DNA of 64,000 nt from Acidobacteriaceae bacterium (GCA_003134995.1 PLDC01000025.1:306882-370881); one strand, 5' to 3'. Positions 1-9,096 are shown, counted from the first letter of the stretch. Translations and numbers: made by a program. The notes: a model not told the origin generated them from the sequence alone.

Positions 1-1
1 G

Positions 2-298
2 CGCTTCATGGCGCGCCTCGATGAACCTGAGAAGAACTGGAAGTTCTCCGCCGACGACGTTCACGAACGCGCCTACTGGGACGACTATCAGAACGCCTTC
101 GAAGATATGATTCGCAACACCGCGACGAAGCACGCTCCCTGGTACGTAATTCCCGCCGACAACAAATGGTTCACGCACCTCGCAGTAGCAGCAGTCATAG
201 TCGAAACCCTCGAAGAACTTAACCTGGCCTATCCCAAAGTAGACGCCGCAAAACGCAAAGAACTAGCAGCCGCCCGACGACTCCTCGCGAAAGAGTAA
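2..298 (+). CDS. Polyphosphate kinase 2 family protein, C-terminal part (cut by window start)
   Basis: Only the last ~98 residues are present; the reading frame is open from base 2, so the gene begins before the window. The segment KNWKFSADDVHERAYWDDYQ followed by EDMIRNTATKHAPWYVIPADNKWF matches the conserved C-terminal half of PPK2 enzymes, which move phosphate between polyphosphate and nucleoside di- or monophosphates in the cytoplasm. The Walker motifs lie outside the window, so class and substrate cannot be judged. A methionine codon at base 8 lies inside the conserved domain and is not a start. The gene stops at a TAA and is followed by a non-coding hairpin-rich spacer. Confidence 0.85.
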   Translation, partial: RFMARLDEPEKNWKFSADDVHERAYWDDYQNAFEDMIRNTATKHAPWYVIPADNKWFTHLAVAAVIVETLEELNLAYPKVDAAKRKELAAARRLLAKE

Positions 299-361
299 AG
301 ACCCGAAAGGGCGCGGCCTCAACCGATTCTCGGAATCAGAACTGGAGCCGACTCGCTAAAT

Positions 362-650
362 TTCCAGCCCCGAAGGGGCGGCATGTGAAAGCCCGGCACG
401 GAAGTGCCGGGAAGAAGTCGGCAGACGGAACAAGTCCCGTAGGGACGCCGCCGGTTCTCACGTGCGCTCTCCAATCCGCTGCGCCTACAACAAAGAAGGA
501 CGCGGGCGTTAGAGAGTGCGCGAGAACTAGATTCCCGGTCTCGCGGTGGAATGCAGTTCAGGGTTCAGCCGCGAAGCGGCGCCAGAATGCAGCCCACGGC
601 GCAAGCCGTGGGAAGAATGTGGGAGATTAGCGAGCCCTGAAGGGGCGGAA
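362..650. repeat. Cluster of short hairpins in a non-coding spacer
   Basis: The 528-bp spacer before the next gene holds at least six small perfect stem-loops with loops of the GAAG/CAAG/TA kind: GCCCCGAAGGGGC (367-379), CCCGGCACGGAAGTGCCGGG (392-411), GTCCCGTAGGGAC (434-446), GCCGCGAAGCGGC (568-580), CCCACGGCGCAAGCCGTGGG (593-612) and CCCTGAAGGGG (635-645). The stems differ in sequence but share size and loop type, so this looks like a decayed array of REP-like elements. The two open frames across it (385-630, 546-785) have no protein-like features. Confidence 0.55.
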
Positions 651-826
651 GAGCAGTTCTCACGCGCACTCGTTAGCCCCGAACGCGCTTGCATCCGACG
701 GTTGAAAATTCATGAGAGGCTTCTCAGCACCGATCCCCAGTCCCTAACTCCTGCTTCCCATTACTCCGTTACGGCATTAAGATAGTCAAGTTTCATTTTT
801 CACTTTCGAACTGGGGGCAAGCGAAC

Positions 827-3800
827 ATGGCCGGTCGCAATACGTTTTCCCGAAGCACTTCTCGAACGATCACTTCGGCGCTCTTCCTGTCATTCGCTGC
901 TCTAACCATGTGTGCGCCCAGCCCAGCCCTCGCCCAGACCAAGCCCGAGCGTCAATCGAAAGCCGCCAAGTCCGCCGAGAAGACGCAGTCAACAAATGCC
1001 ATCGACCAAAAATCCCCGACTGAAGAAGAATCCACCAGGCCGGAAGACAAACTGTTCAAAGGCATGAAGTATCGCCTGATCGGTCCCTTCCGCGGAGGCC
1101 GCTCACTCACCGCCGCTGGCATCCCCGGCGATCCCACCACCTACTACTTCGGCGCCACCGGCGGCGGAGTCTGGAAGTCCACCGACGGCGCCATCAGTTG
1201 GTCGCCAGTCTTCGACAAAGAGGGAACTGGTTCCATCGGCAGCCTGGCCGTCGCCAATTCCGATCACAACATCATTTACGTTGGCACCGGCGAGGCCTGC
1301 ATACGCGGCAACATTTCTCAGGGCGATGGAGTCTACAAATCCTTCGACGCCGGCAAAAGTTGGAAACACATCGGACTCAGCGACACGCGCGCCATCGGCA
1401 AAGTCATCATCAATCCCAATAACCCCGACATCGTTTTCGTAGCCGCCCTCGGCCATCCCTATGGACCGAACACCGAGCGCGGCATCTTCCGCACCACCGA
1501 CGGCGGCAAGACCTGGGAGAAAGTTCTCTACAAAGATGAAAACACCGGAGGCATCGACGTCGCCTTCGATCCGCACAATCCCAACATCCTGTTCGCCGCC
1601 CTCTGGCAAGCGCGCCGCACTTCGTGGAATCTCACCGACGGCGGCCCCGGCAGCGGACTCTACCGCTCAAACGACGGCGGCACGACGTGGAAGCGCCTCG
1701 AAGAGCACGGTCTGCCCAAAGGCCCGTACGGACGCATCGGCATCGCCGTCGCGGCCAACTCCGATCGTGTCTACGCGCTCGCGGAAGCCCGCAATCCCGA
1801 TGGCGGCCTCTACCGCTCCGATGACGGCGGCGAGACTTGGGACTTCATCAATCCCAGTCACAGCCTGTGGCAGCGCCCGTGGTATTACATGCACATCTTC
1901 GCCGACCCAACCAACGAGAACGTCGTCTACGTCATGGATGTCGAGAGCTTCAAATCCACTGACGGCGGTCATCTCTTCAATAAAGTGAAAATCCCGCACG
2001 GCGACAACCACGGCCTCTGGATCGATCCCAAAGATCCGCGCCGCATGATCGCCGCGAACGACGGCGGAGTCACCGTTACGCTCGATGGCGGCAAGAACTG
2101 GACCCGCGAAGACAATCAGCCCACGGCGCAGTTCTACCATGTCATTACAGATACGGCCATACCATATCGGGTGTACGGCTCGCAACAAGATAGCGGCACC
2201 GTCGCGATCATTAGCCGCAGCGACGACGGCGCCATCGATCGCTCCGACTGGTATGACGTTGGCGGAGGCGAAGCCGGATACATCGCGCCCTATCCTCCCG
2301 ACCCGAACATCGTTTACGGCGCCGATTACCAGGGAAACATCACGCGCTACGACAGACATATTGGGCAAGTCAAGTCGATCACCGAGCAGCCCGAACTCTC
2401 CGACGCTCACGGAGCGTTCAGCATGGAACACCGCTTCCAGTGGACCGCTCCGGTGATGCTCTCGCCGCACGACCCCAACACGCTCTACCACGCTGGCGAG
2501 CGCCTCTTCAAAACCACAGACGGTGGCGTGCACTGGCAGGCGATCAGCCCCGATCTCACGCGCAACGACAAGAGCAAGCAGCAACCTTCCGGCGGCGACA
2601 TTACTCTCGACGACACCGGCACCGAGTTCTACGACACCATCTTTGCAGTAGCCGAATCGCCGATCACAAAAGGTCTTCTCTGGGTCGGCACCGACGACGG
2701 CCTCATCCAACTCACTCGCGATGAAGGCAAGACTTGGACCAACGTCACGCCCAAAGACATGCCCGAGTGGAGCCGCGTCAGCCAGGTCGAAGCGTCGCCA
2801 CACGATGCCGGCACAGCCTACATCGCAATTGACCGCCATCAGAACGACGACCTCAAGCCCTACCTCTGGAAGACCTCCGACTACGGCCAGACCTGGACAA
2901 AACTGACAAACGGAATTCCTGACGGCAGCTTCGTGCGTGCCGTCCGCGAGGATCCGAAGAAGCGCGGGTTGCTTTATGCAGGAACCGAAAACGGCATCTA
3001 CGTTTCATTCAACGATGGCGCGGATTGGCGCTCGCTCAAACTGAACCTGCCGTCCACTCCAATCCACGACCTCGTCATCAAAGACAACGATCTAGTAGTA
3101 GCCACGCACGGCCGCGCCTTCTGGATTCTCGATGACGTCAGCCCGCTGCGCCAGTTCACCGACGACGTTGCGAAAAAAGACGTTCATCTCTACAAGCCCG
3201 GGCCAGCCTATCGCATTCAGGCGGGTGAAGGCGGCGAGGGACATCCTTCCAAACGCACCGGACAAAATCCGCCCACCGGCGCGACGATCTACTTCTATCT
3301 GAAAGACGTTCCGAAACCAGAGACAGAAACCAAACTCGAAATCCTCGATGCCTCAGGCAAGCTCATTCGTAAATACTCGAGCACCGAAACCAAGCGCCTC
3401 GACGAACCGCCAGATCCCGACGACAAAAAACCTGAAAAAGAAATCAAGCCGGAGGCTGGCTTGAATCGCTTCGTCTGGGATTTGCGCTACGAAGAAGCCC
3501 ATCGCGTTCCCGGCTACTATCTCTGGGAATACGGCAGCGGCGCGCGCGGACCCGTGGCAGCGCCGGGCCAGTATCAAGTGCGCCTGACCATAGGCAGCGA
3601 GAGCCAGGTTGTGCCGCTCGAATTGAAATTGGATCCGCGAGTGAAAGTAAGCTCAGAAGATCTCGCGCAACAGCTCAACATGCTGACTCAGATTCGCGAA
3701 GAACTCAGCCAGGTGTACGACGCAGTCAATCAAATCCAGGACGTCCGCTCGCAAGTTGCCGGCCTGAAGCGCCGCCTGCCCGAGAACGCCAGCACAAAAC

Positions 3801-4156
3801 CCATCGCCTCTTCAGCCGATGAACTCGAGAAAAAGTTGGTAAGCATGCGCGACCAATTCATCAACCTCACCATCAGCGCCAACGAAGACTCTCTAGCCTA
3901 TCCGCCGCAGATCGACGCCAAGCTGGCGTTTCTCGCCATGGCCGTAGGCAGCGCCGACTCGGCTCCAACCGAAGCCGAGCAACTTCAATTCGAAAAACTG
4001 AAACGCCAAAGCGCCGAACTGCTCAGCCACTGGCAAGACTTGCAGCATCACGAACTGTCAGACTTCCGCAAGCTGACGGCAGAGAGCAATCTCTCCACAG
4101 TAGTAGTGCCGCCCGCAGGGCAAACGGTAGATCCGGAGAACACCGAGGCTCACTGA
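827..4156 (+). CDS. Secreted Asp-box (sortilin/VPS10-like, BNR) repeat protein
   Basis: 1,109 residues. A signal peptide with probable cleavage after ALA (residue 36) sends it out of the cytoplasm. The body, residues ~70-800, carries about ten Asp-box motifs of the S-x-D-x-G-x-T-W kind (STDGAISW, TTDGGKTW, SNDGGTTW, SDDGGETW, TTDGGVHW, TSDYGQTW), which mark blades of sialidase/sortilin-type beta propellers. The C-terminal 300 residues form a beta region, then a helical stretch with coiled-coil character (~945-1000). Such proteins are often labelled glycosyl hydrolase, but I see no catalytic signature, so the ligand or substrate is unknown. The start is preceded by a G-rich ribosome-binding site (CTGGGGGC). 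No neighbour is co-transcribed. Confidence 0.85.
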   Translation: MAGRNTFSRSTSRTITSALFLSFAALTMCAPSPALAQTKPERQSKAAKSAEKTQSTNAIDQKSPTEEESTRPEDKLFKGMKYRLIGPFRGGRSLTAAGIPGDPTTYYFGATGGGVWKSTDGAISWSPVFDKEGTGSIGSLAVANSDHNIIYVGTGEACIRGNISQGDGVYKSFDAGKSWKHIGLSDTRAIGKVIINPNNPDIVFVAALGHPYGPNTERGIFRTTDGGKTWEKVLYKDENTGGIDVAFDPHNPNILFAALWQARRTSWNLTDGGPGSGLYRSNDGGTTWKRLEEHGLPKGPYGRIGIAVAANSDRVYALAEARNPDGGLYRSDDGGETWDFINPSHSLWQRPWYYMHIFADPTNENVVYVMDVESFKSTDGGHLFNKVKIPHGDNHGLWIDPKDPRRMIAANDGGVTVTLDGGKNWTREDNQPTAQFYHVITDTAIPYRVYGSQQDSGTVAIISRSDDGAIDRSDWYDVGGGEAGYIAPYPPDPNIVYGADYQGNITRYDRHIGQVKSITEQPELSDAHGAFSMEHRFQWTAPVMLSPHDPNTLYHAGERLFKTTDGGVHWQAISPDLTRNDKSKQQPSGGDITLDDTGTEFYDTIFAVAESPITKGLLWVGTDDGLIQLTRDEGKTWTNVTPKDMPEWSRVSQVEASPHDAGTAYIAIDRHQNDDLKPYLWKTSDYGQTWTKLTNGIPDGSFVRAVREDPKKRGLLYAGTENGIYVSFNDGADWRSLKLNLPSTPIHDLVIKDNDLVVATHGRAFWILDDVSPLRQFTDDVAKKDVHLYKPGPAYRIQAGEGGEGHPSKRTGQNPPTGATIYFYLKDVPKPETETKLEILDASGKLIRKYSSTETKRLDEPPDPDDKKPEKEIKPEAGLNRFVWDLRYEEAHRVPGYYLWEYGSGARGPVAAPGQYQVRLTIGSESQVVPLELKLDPRVKVSSEDLAQQLNMLTQIREELSQVYDAVNQIQDVRSQVAGLKRRLPENASTKPIASSADELEKKLVSMRDQFINLTISANEDSLAYPPQIDAKLAFLAMAVGSADSAPTEAEQLQFEKLKRQSAELLSHWQDLQHHELSDFRKLTAESNLSTVVVPPAGQTVDPENTEAH

Positions 4157-4309
4157 CGACACTCGCGCACGAGTAGTCCCGCTCTATTACTTTCGTGCCA
4201 CCGCGATGGCACGGATGTGCCTTGTCACCCCGCCATTCCACTGCTATTTTGCCGATAGTGATGCTGATCCTCCCCCGTGGTGGATGGCCGGTTTCGAATG
4301 GGGGACTCT

Positions 4310-4426
4310 ATGAGGTTCATGCATCTGTGTTACGCAGCTCTAGGCTTCGCGGTAGCTCGCTGGGTATTCAAGCGGCAGCCGGTGGCTGATCCGGTTTCGC
4401 GGTTGCGAGCCTCGGGTCTTCTGTAA
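4310..4426 (+). CDS. Possible 38-residue small protein
   Basis: Within a 490-bp spacer a short frame opens with ATG behind GGGGGA at 4-5 nt spacing and runs 38 codons to TAA. The product would have a hydrophobic N-terminal half (HLCYAALGFAVARWVF) followed by a basic tail, so it could be a tiny membrane peptide. Nothing else supports it, and the spacer holds other repeat-like sequence. Treat as a candidate only. Confidence 0.2.
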   Translation: MRFMHLCYAALGFAVARWVFKRQPVADPVSRLRASGLL

Positions 4427-4590
4427 AGTTTGGGGCAGGTTGGGCGCGCGCCCCGTTGCGCTTCCATTTCGTCAGCGCGCGCCCATTTTCTTCCGCTCAG
4501 ACCTTCCTCCACGAAGGTCTAGTACTAAAGTTTGCCTGGTAACCTGCTCTTCTCCGCTCGCCCTCACTACAATCTTGGTAGGACATTGAC

Positions 4591-4694
4591 TGTCATCCTG
4601 AGGCGGGCGCTTTTGCCCGCCGAAGGACCTGAGCGAGCCGCGCGATGTGTCGCGTTCTTTGCGACACAATAATCGCGCGTTTTGGCTCGCTTCC
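4591..4694. repeat. Dispersed ~104-bp repeat, copy 1 (TGTCATCCTGA end)
   Basis: This stretch begins TGTCATCCTGAGGC and ends GGCTCGCTTCC. Its reverse complement reappears, with few changes, at 17038-17140. Shared blocks include GTCGCAAAGAACGCGAC and the GGAAGCGAGCC end. It belongs with other intergenic elements in this window that carry TGTCATCC/GGATGACA ends (23593, 38099). The in-frame methionine codon at 4647 lies inside the repeat, which argues that the next gene starts later, at 4704. Confidence 0.75.
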
Positions 4695-4703
4695 TTATTG
4701 CTA

Positions 4704-5555
4704 ATGCCCACTCCCACCCCAACTCGCCTGACATTGGCTCTGCTAATCACAGGAATCCTCCTGCTCGCGCTGCCGCCGCGCAGCGCCGCGCAGGATGCGG
4801 ACGAGACTCCTCTGGGGGACGTAGCCCGCAGCTTCCGCAAGAAGCCAGCCGCATCCGAAGTCGTCGTCGATAACGACAACCTGTCGAAAGCATTGAACGA
4901 CGCAGAAAGCCGCCACGTCGCCGGATCATCGATGGTGTTCTCGCTCGATCCCGCAGGCAAAAGCTTTCGCGTCTCCTCGCCCGATGTGACCTGCAGCCTG
5001 TCGTTCAGTGCCAGCTCGAAAACCAGCGCCCTGCTCAACGATCCGCTGATGCTCGACGAGTTGCCGCGCACCGAAATGGCCAAGCTCGACGGCCCCGCAA
5101 CCATCGATGGAGATTCGCTGCAAGTCTCCATGCACAACGGCACCGCGTGGGAACTCCGCGAAGTTGTCATCGGCTTGACCATCGTCAAGCGCCCCGACCC
5201 CGCAACCGCGTCGTCGAACTTCGGGCAGGCCCGCATAGTGCCCGCAGTCGCGGCCACTTCGCAGCAGCAAGCACCAGACCCATCCCAGAAGCAGCCAGAC
5301 GTAACGTTGCTGCTGAAAGTAAAAGGATCAGCAGCTCCATCCACCACTGGAATCTTTCGCACAGCCTTGAACTTCGCCCTCTTCCCCGATCAGGACTGGC
5401 ACTGGGCGATCGTCAAGGCCAAAGGCATCCCGCCGCAAACGCCGACCGAGCCATCGGCCACCCCGCCGACACAACCGGAAAAGCAAGATCGGCCCGCCGC
5501 TCCATCACCAGACGCGACCACGAACGCCGCAGCGCCGGCACAGCCGCCACAGTGA
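4704..5555 (+). CDS. Secreted protein of unknown function
   Basis: 283 residues from the chosen start. The N-terminus MPTPTPTRLTLALLITGILL ending in RSAAQ is a good signal peptide. The longer frame from 4647 would place a dispersed repeat inside the gene, so I prefer 4704, although no clear ribosome-binding site is visible for either. The mature part has a middle region with beta character (residues ~75-240) and a Pro/Ala/Gln-rich tail (last ~40 residues), typical of exported acidobacterial proteins. I do not recognise a domain. It stands alone between the repeat and a convergent gene. Confidence 0.6.
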   Translation: MPTPTPTRLTLALLITGILLLALPPRSAAQDADETPLGDVARSFRKKPAASEVVVDNDNLSKALNDAESRHVAGSSMVFSLDPAGKSFRVSSPDVTCSLSFSASSKTSALLNDPLMLDELPRTEMAKLDGPATIDGDSLQVSMHNGTAWELREVVIGLTIVKRPDPATASSNFGQARIVPAVAATSQQQAPDPSQKQPDVTLLLKVKGSAAPSTTGIFRTALNFALFPDQDWHWAIVKAKGIPPQTPTEPSATPPTQPEKQDRPAAPSPDATTNAAAPAQPPQ

Positions 5556-5644
5556 TCGGCTAGTTGCTCGTGTGGGTCGGACACTCCCTTCGGCAGGCTC
5601 AGGGGAGGCTCTATCCGGCTCTTTCAATCCGTCCAGACTTTAGG

Positions 5645-6214
5645 TCATCCGCTGCGGCCGCTTCTTGCGGAGCGGGATCTCGGTGCACCCTTCACGCTCT
5701 CCGGGGGTTTGCGACGGGAGTTGCTTTGGACTTTGGCAGGCGTGGGTTTGAAGGCGCTGCTTAGACGTTCTGCTTCGGACTCTTCCTCTGGTGGCGTGTT
5801 GATGGCTGCCATGGCTGCGGACTGGGCCTGGGCGATGGTGAACAGGCTCTCGACTGGCGGGGCAGCGGGGTATTCGGGGACTTCCTTGACCATGCTGTCT
5901 TCGAAACAGTCGAAGCGGACCTTGGTGGCGTTCCTGGCGGCGATGCTTAGGGCGCGCAGGATCAGGCGGGCGCGCGGGATGTCGATGTGGTTGCGGACCA
6001 GGGCGTTGACTACTTCCATGAGCGAAGCCTGGATGGCTTCCGGACTTTCGAAATTGGCTATGGCATGGAGGCGCGATTTGGGCGGAGTGCGGACTCCGCG
6101 GATCATACGCTGATGGAAATAGCAGAAGACTTCTTCGCGTAGTGAGGGCGAACCGCAGCGGCGGCCGTTGACCTTGATGTGGGTGCAGGTGCGAGTGCTG
6201 GGATTGATTGCCAT
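5645..6214 (-). CDS. Small protein with Cys/His (zinc-knuckle-like) N-terminus, function unknown
   Basis: 189 residues. The first 34 contain C10-x-H12-x7-C20-x10-C31-x2-H34, spacing that would suit one zinc site. Residues ~45-110 are predicted helical and well behaved (SLMEVVNALVRNHIDIPRAR, LILRALSIAARNA). The last 70 residues are Ser/Pro/Lys/Arg-rich and probably disordered. AAGG lies about 9 nt before the ATG. I recall similar uncharacterised proteins in Acidobacteriota, but a search would be needed to confirm that. No function is assigned. It is separated from the ATPase gene upstream by a 330-bp spacer. Confidence 0.65.
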   Translation of the reverse strand: MAINPSTRTCTHIKVNGRRCGSPSLREEVFCYFHQRMIRGVRTPPKSRLHAIANFESPEAIQASLMEVVNALVRNHIDIPRARLILRALSIAARNATKVRFDCFEDSMVKEVPEYPAAPPVESLFTIAQAQSAAMAAINTPPEEESEAERLSSAFKPTPAKVQSNSRRKPPESVKGAPRSRSARSGRSG

Positions 6215-6547
6215 GTTTGGACCTTATCGTTGGTTTGCTGGTTGAGTTTGTGGTGGTCTGATCTCGTGAAAAAAAATTGGGGGATCGAGTTTCTAAATCA
6301 TTGATAATGCTGGGGTTAGCGCCGTGGAGGCGGAAGAAGTCCGCGTAAAATATTGATAGCAAAGGGTTTGCTTGTAAAATCTTGAAAAATAAGGTGTTAC
6401 GGATGTCGAATTGGGTGCCAGCGGGAGTTGCGAAGAGTTTCTGGGAGATGATGTCTTGGAGTAGCATACAACTTACAGTTTACTAGGGGTGCGCAAGGGC
6501 AGATGTCACAGTGGGAGTGTAAGGGCTGTGGAAAAAGACAAGTGATA
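6215..6547. other. Spacer without recognisable genes
   Basis: A 333-bp spacer that is A/T-richer than its surroundings, especially 6260-6480. I see no convincing ORF, tRNA or terminator hairpin. A short frame beginning at 6503 encodes a CxxC pair but runs antisense into the ATPase gene and is probably chance. The lower GC next to the ATPase gene could mark acquired DNA. Confidence 0.4.
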
Positions 6548-8137
6548 TCAGATCCGGGCGAGGAACCGGCCCAGGTCTGTAGCTTCGATCTCCCGGGCCT
6601 CCATTGTGCGCGCGATCTTCCAATTCTCTGTCTTCGGCCAGAGGTTGACACCTTGACGGCCCTCAAATGGCGTCAGCGCGCGGTATGTTGCCCCTTGCAC
6701 GGTCTTTATGGCGCGATCTGAAAGGTAGTTTTCGATGGCGCGGTACTCGAGGACAAGGCAGTCGATTTGGAGGTCCCGGCAATTCTGGACGAAGGCTTCG
6801 CGGCCCGGCTCGATTTGATCGCCCGCGTTTTGTCTCTCGCTGTCGATCGCCGCGAACGTTTGCGGGCATATCCTGGTCACTTCTTGCAGTTCGTCGCGGG
6901 AATATCGATTGATCAGATCGGACATGGGAACGACGAGGAATTCGTGGTCCTTGTTAAACAGCCGGAGAAACTCAACGAAGGTCTTAACGCTCGTCCTGCC
7001 CTCGACGAGGAGTACCTTGTTAAAGCCGAGAGGCCGATAACCCTCGTAGTTGAGTTCGCCTAGTAGTTCCGCCAAGCGGGGGGTCTCGTCAATCTTCCTA
7101 ATCTCGCTTCCCTTGGCGCCTACCGAAACGGAATAGATCTCTTCGGCCACTGATCGAGCCAGTCCGATATTGTGCGTGGCGAGGACGACGCCCTCAGAGG
7201 CGTAGCGGGCTAGCTTCATCAAGAACTTGAGCTGAAGTGACGGATGGAGGCTGATCTCGGGCTCGTCAATCAGGATGAATGATGGTTTCCTGAATGCCGC
7301 ATTTCCCAGTACCACGATGAACTGGGCCAGCCCGGCACCCAACTCCTGGAGGGCAAAGGGCTTGCCGTCGATGATTAGTTGTAGGGAGTTATGGTTCAGG
7401 GCCGCGGCAATTTGCAGTTGCTTGAAACCGAAGTTGTCCTTGATTTCCTCGATCAGTTTGTAGATTTGCTCTTGCCCCTGCTTCGATGCTCCTGCCTGCA
7501 GGCCGTGCCACATTTCGATGAAGGGTCTGCCGACGTTGATGTCGTAGTAGTTCTGAATAGCCCCCTCGGCTGGCGTGAGGGGGCTGATGTGGCGGAAGGC
7601 GGGGACGTAGTATGTGTCGGCGAGCATCCTAAACGCTGTGAGGATGGGACGGAAGTTTGCGACGACGATATTAGACGGGTGGGCTGTCGCAACGTCGTCC
7701 GACCAGCCGACGCCGCCATCCGGCTGCCTACTCTGCGAGCCGTCGGCGTTAAAGAAAGTAGCGTTGCACGAGCTTTCGTTTCTCAAAATTCGGACAGCAG
7801 CCCTGGCCACGACTGCTGGTGTTTTGGGAGGATCGCCCACGGTGATCTCGATCCATATGTCTTCGCGGTTTCCGTTAAAAAACATCTCGTCCCGATCCAA
7901 AATCTCCGGCAGCGGTTGCATCTGGAGCTTCCCTCCACTCCAGAGCTGCATGGCGACGTTCGTGTTTCTGCCGATCTGCGTGAATGCCGGGCGCATCTCG
8001 TAAAAGAATTTCAGTAGCGATGACTTTCCTGAGTTGTTTACGCCGACGAGGGCCGAGAATCCCTTGGTGAGCTTTAAAGACGCCGGGCTGCCGACAGGAA
8101 AACATCGGTAGTTTCCTATCGTGAGATTGATGTCCAT
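6548..8137 (-). CDS. OLD-like AAA ATPase with Toprim-like C-terminus
   Basis: 529 residues from the ATG at 8137; a GTG at 8164 would add nine. The N-terminal half is an ABC/SMC-like ATPase: Walker A GVNNSGKSS (residues ~32-40), a degenerate signature ELGAGLAQF, Walker B FILIDEPEISLHP, and an H-loop LATHNIGLA. The C-terminal ~170 residues begin with KVLLVEGRTSVKTF and include AIDSER and an EYRAIENYL motif, which together resemble the Toprim-type nuclease half of OLD proteins. Family members include phage-defence nucleases. No partner helicase or toxin gene adjoins it: both flanks are non-coding or repeats. The function in defence is inferred from family only. Confidence 0.75.
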   Translation of the reverse strand: MDINLTIGNYRCFPVGSPASLKLTKGFSALVGVNNSGKSSLLKFFYEMRPAFTQIGRNTNVAMQLWSGGKLQMQPLPEILDRDEMFFNGNREDIWIEITVGDPPKTPAVVARAAVRILRNESSCNATFFNADGSQSRQPDGGVGWSDDVATAHPSNIVVANFRPILTAFRMLADTYYVPAFRHISPLTPAEGAIQNYYDINVGRPFIEMWHGLQAGASKQGQEQIYKLIEEIKDNFGFKQLQIAAALNHNSLQLIIDGKPFALQELGAGLAQFIVVLGNAAFRKPSFILIDEPEISLHPSLQLKFLMKLARYASEGVVLATHNIGLARSVAEEIYSVSVGAKGSEIRKIDETPRLAELLGELNYEGYRPLGFNKVLLVEGRTSVKTFVEFLRLFNKDHEFLVVPMSDLINRYSRDELQEVTRICPQTFAAIDSERQNAGDQIEPGREAFVQNCRDLQIDCLVLEYRAIENYLSDRAIKTVQGATYRALTPFEGRQGVNLWPKTENWKIARTMEAREIEATDLGRFLARI

Positions 8138-8255
8138 GACTTCAAGGGTAGCAAAAAGGGCCACGGCATTGCCGTGGCCCCCTCACAGTCGGATTCCTTT
8201 TTACACTTGTGGCGCGGGAATGCCAAGCACTTTTGTGCGGCCGTTTGGATCAGGG

Positions 8256-9010
8256 GCAGCGGATGGGACTATCCGTTCTACTTGGCGTCGTTTTGCTCCG
8301 CTGACGGACGAAGCGTCCGCCGCTCCATGAGTTTTGGTGGTGCTGGCGGACAGCGGGTTCCTCCGCTGCGCCGTCCCCTTCGGCTTCGCTCAGGGTCCCG
8401 CTCCGGTCGGAATGACAGGGCCTGTGACTGGGCCACGAGCAACGTCAAGGGCAAGGTCAAAGTCAAGGTCAAGATCAAGATCAAGATCAAGGTCAAAGGC
8501 AACGGACAGGAGTGTCCGTTCCACACGTGCAAAAGCAACGTCAACGTCGAGGGCTGCGCTGCGGGCGTTCGTTTTCCCACTTCTCGCAAGGGACGCGAGA
8601 AGTGGGGCATCCCCGTTTGATTAGGTGCCGGCGAAGTCAAAGTTAAAAGCTGCGGATGGGACTGTCCGTTCCGCATGGGCGTCGCTTTGCTCCGCTGACG
8701 GACGAGGCGTCCGTCGCTCCATGAGTTGTGGTGGTGCCGGCTGACAGCGGGTTCCTCCACTGCGCCGTCCCCTTCGGCTTCGCTCAGGGCCCGGCTGCGG
8801 TCGGAATGACAGGGCTTGAGACGGTGGTACGAGCGACGTCAATTGCAACGTCAAAGTCAAGATCAACGTCAAGGGCAACGGACAGGAGTGTCCGTTCCAC
8901 ACGGGCGTCGCTTTGCTCCGCTGACGGACGAGGCGTCCGTCGCTCCATGAGTCGTGGTGGTGCCGGCGAAACCAAGGTTCCTCGCTTCGCTCGGAATGGC
9001 ATTTGTGAGG
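8256..9010. repeat. Composite tandem repeat region
   Basis: Spacer between the ATPase gene and purQ built from repeated modules. A module holding CTCCGCTGACGGACGA, GCGTCCG and CGCTCCATGAGT, then TGGTGGTGC, occurs three times (8288-8350, 8690-8745, 8917-8966). The block GCTTCGCTCAGGG plus GTCGGAATGACAGGGC occurs twice. Two arrays of six-base GTCAAG-like units (8447-8500, 8838-8876) each run into an identical GGACAGGAGTGTCCGTTCC block (8506, 8879). Unit order suggests duplication of a ~400-bp stretch. Open frames across it in both directions are repeat artefacts. Confidence 0.8.
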
Positions 9011-9096
9011 GTTCTTGATCGCAGCGCTTCAGCGCTGCCTCCCAGGACCTGGCGTGCTAAACTGTCCTCAATCCCACAACAAAGGACAGGCTGGCG

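Noticed and set aside
1667-2839. A 390-residue open frame antisense to the Asp-box protein gene
   Set aside because: Explained by codon bias of the plus-strand gene; no start signal or protein-like features.
4647-4703. Longer N-terminus for the secreted protein at 4704
   Set aside because: The extra 19 residues are translated from a dispersed repeat copy (4591-4694) that also occurs, inverted, at 17038; the signal peptide begins at 4704.
6503-6721. Short frame starting MSQWECKGCGKRQ with a CxxC pair
   Set aside because: Most of it runs antisense into the ATPase gene and the CxxC is only in the first ten codons; no ribosome-binding site.
8447-8500. GTCAAG-type tract considered as a CRISPR-like array
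   Set aside because: Unit is six bases, with no spacers and no cas genes nearby. No CRISPR array is present in the window.
8278-8902. Overlapping open frames on both strands in the composite repeat
   Set aside because: Their repeats (RSGGTRCPPAPPKLMERRT-type) are translation of tandem DNA modules; no start signals, and the frames break wherever the modules change.
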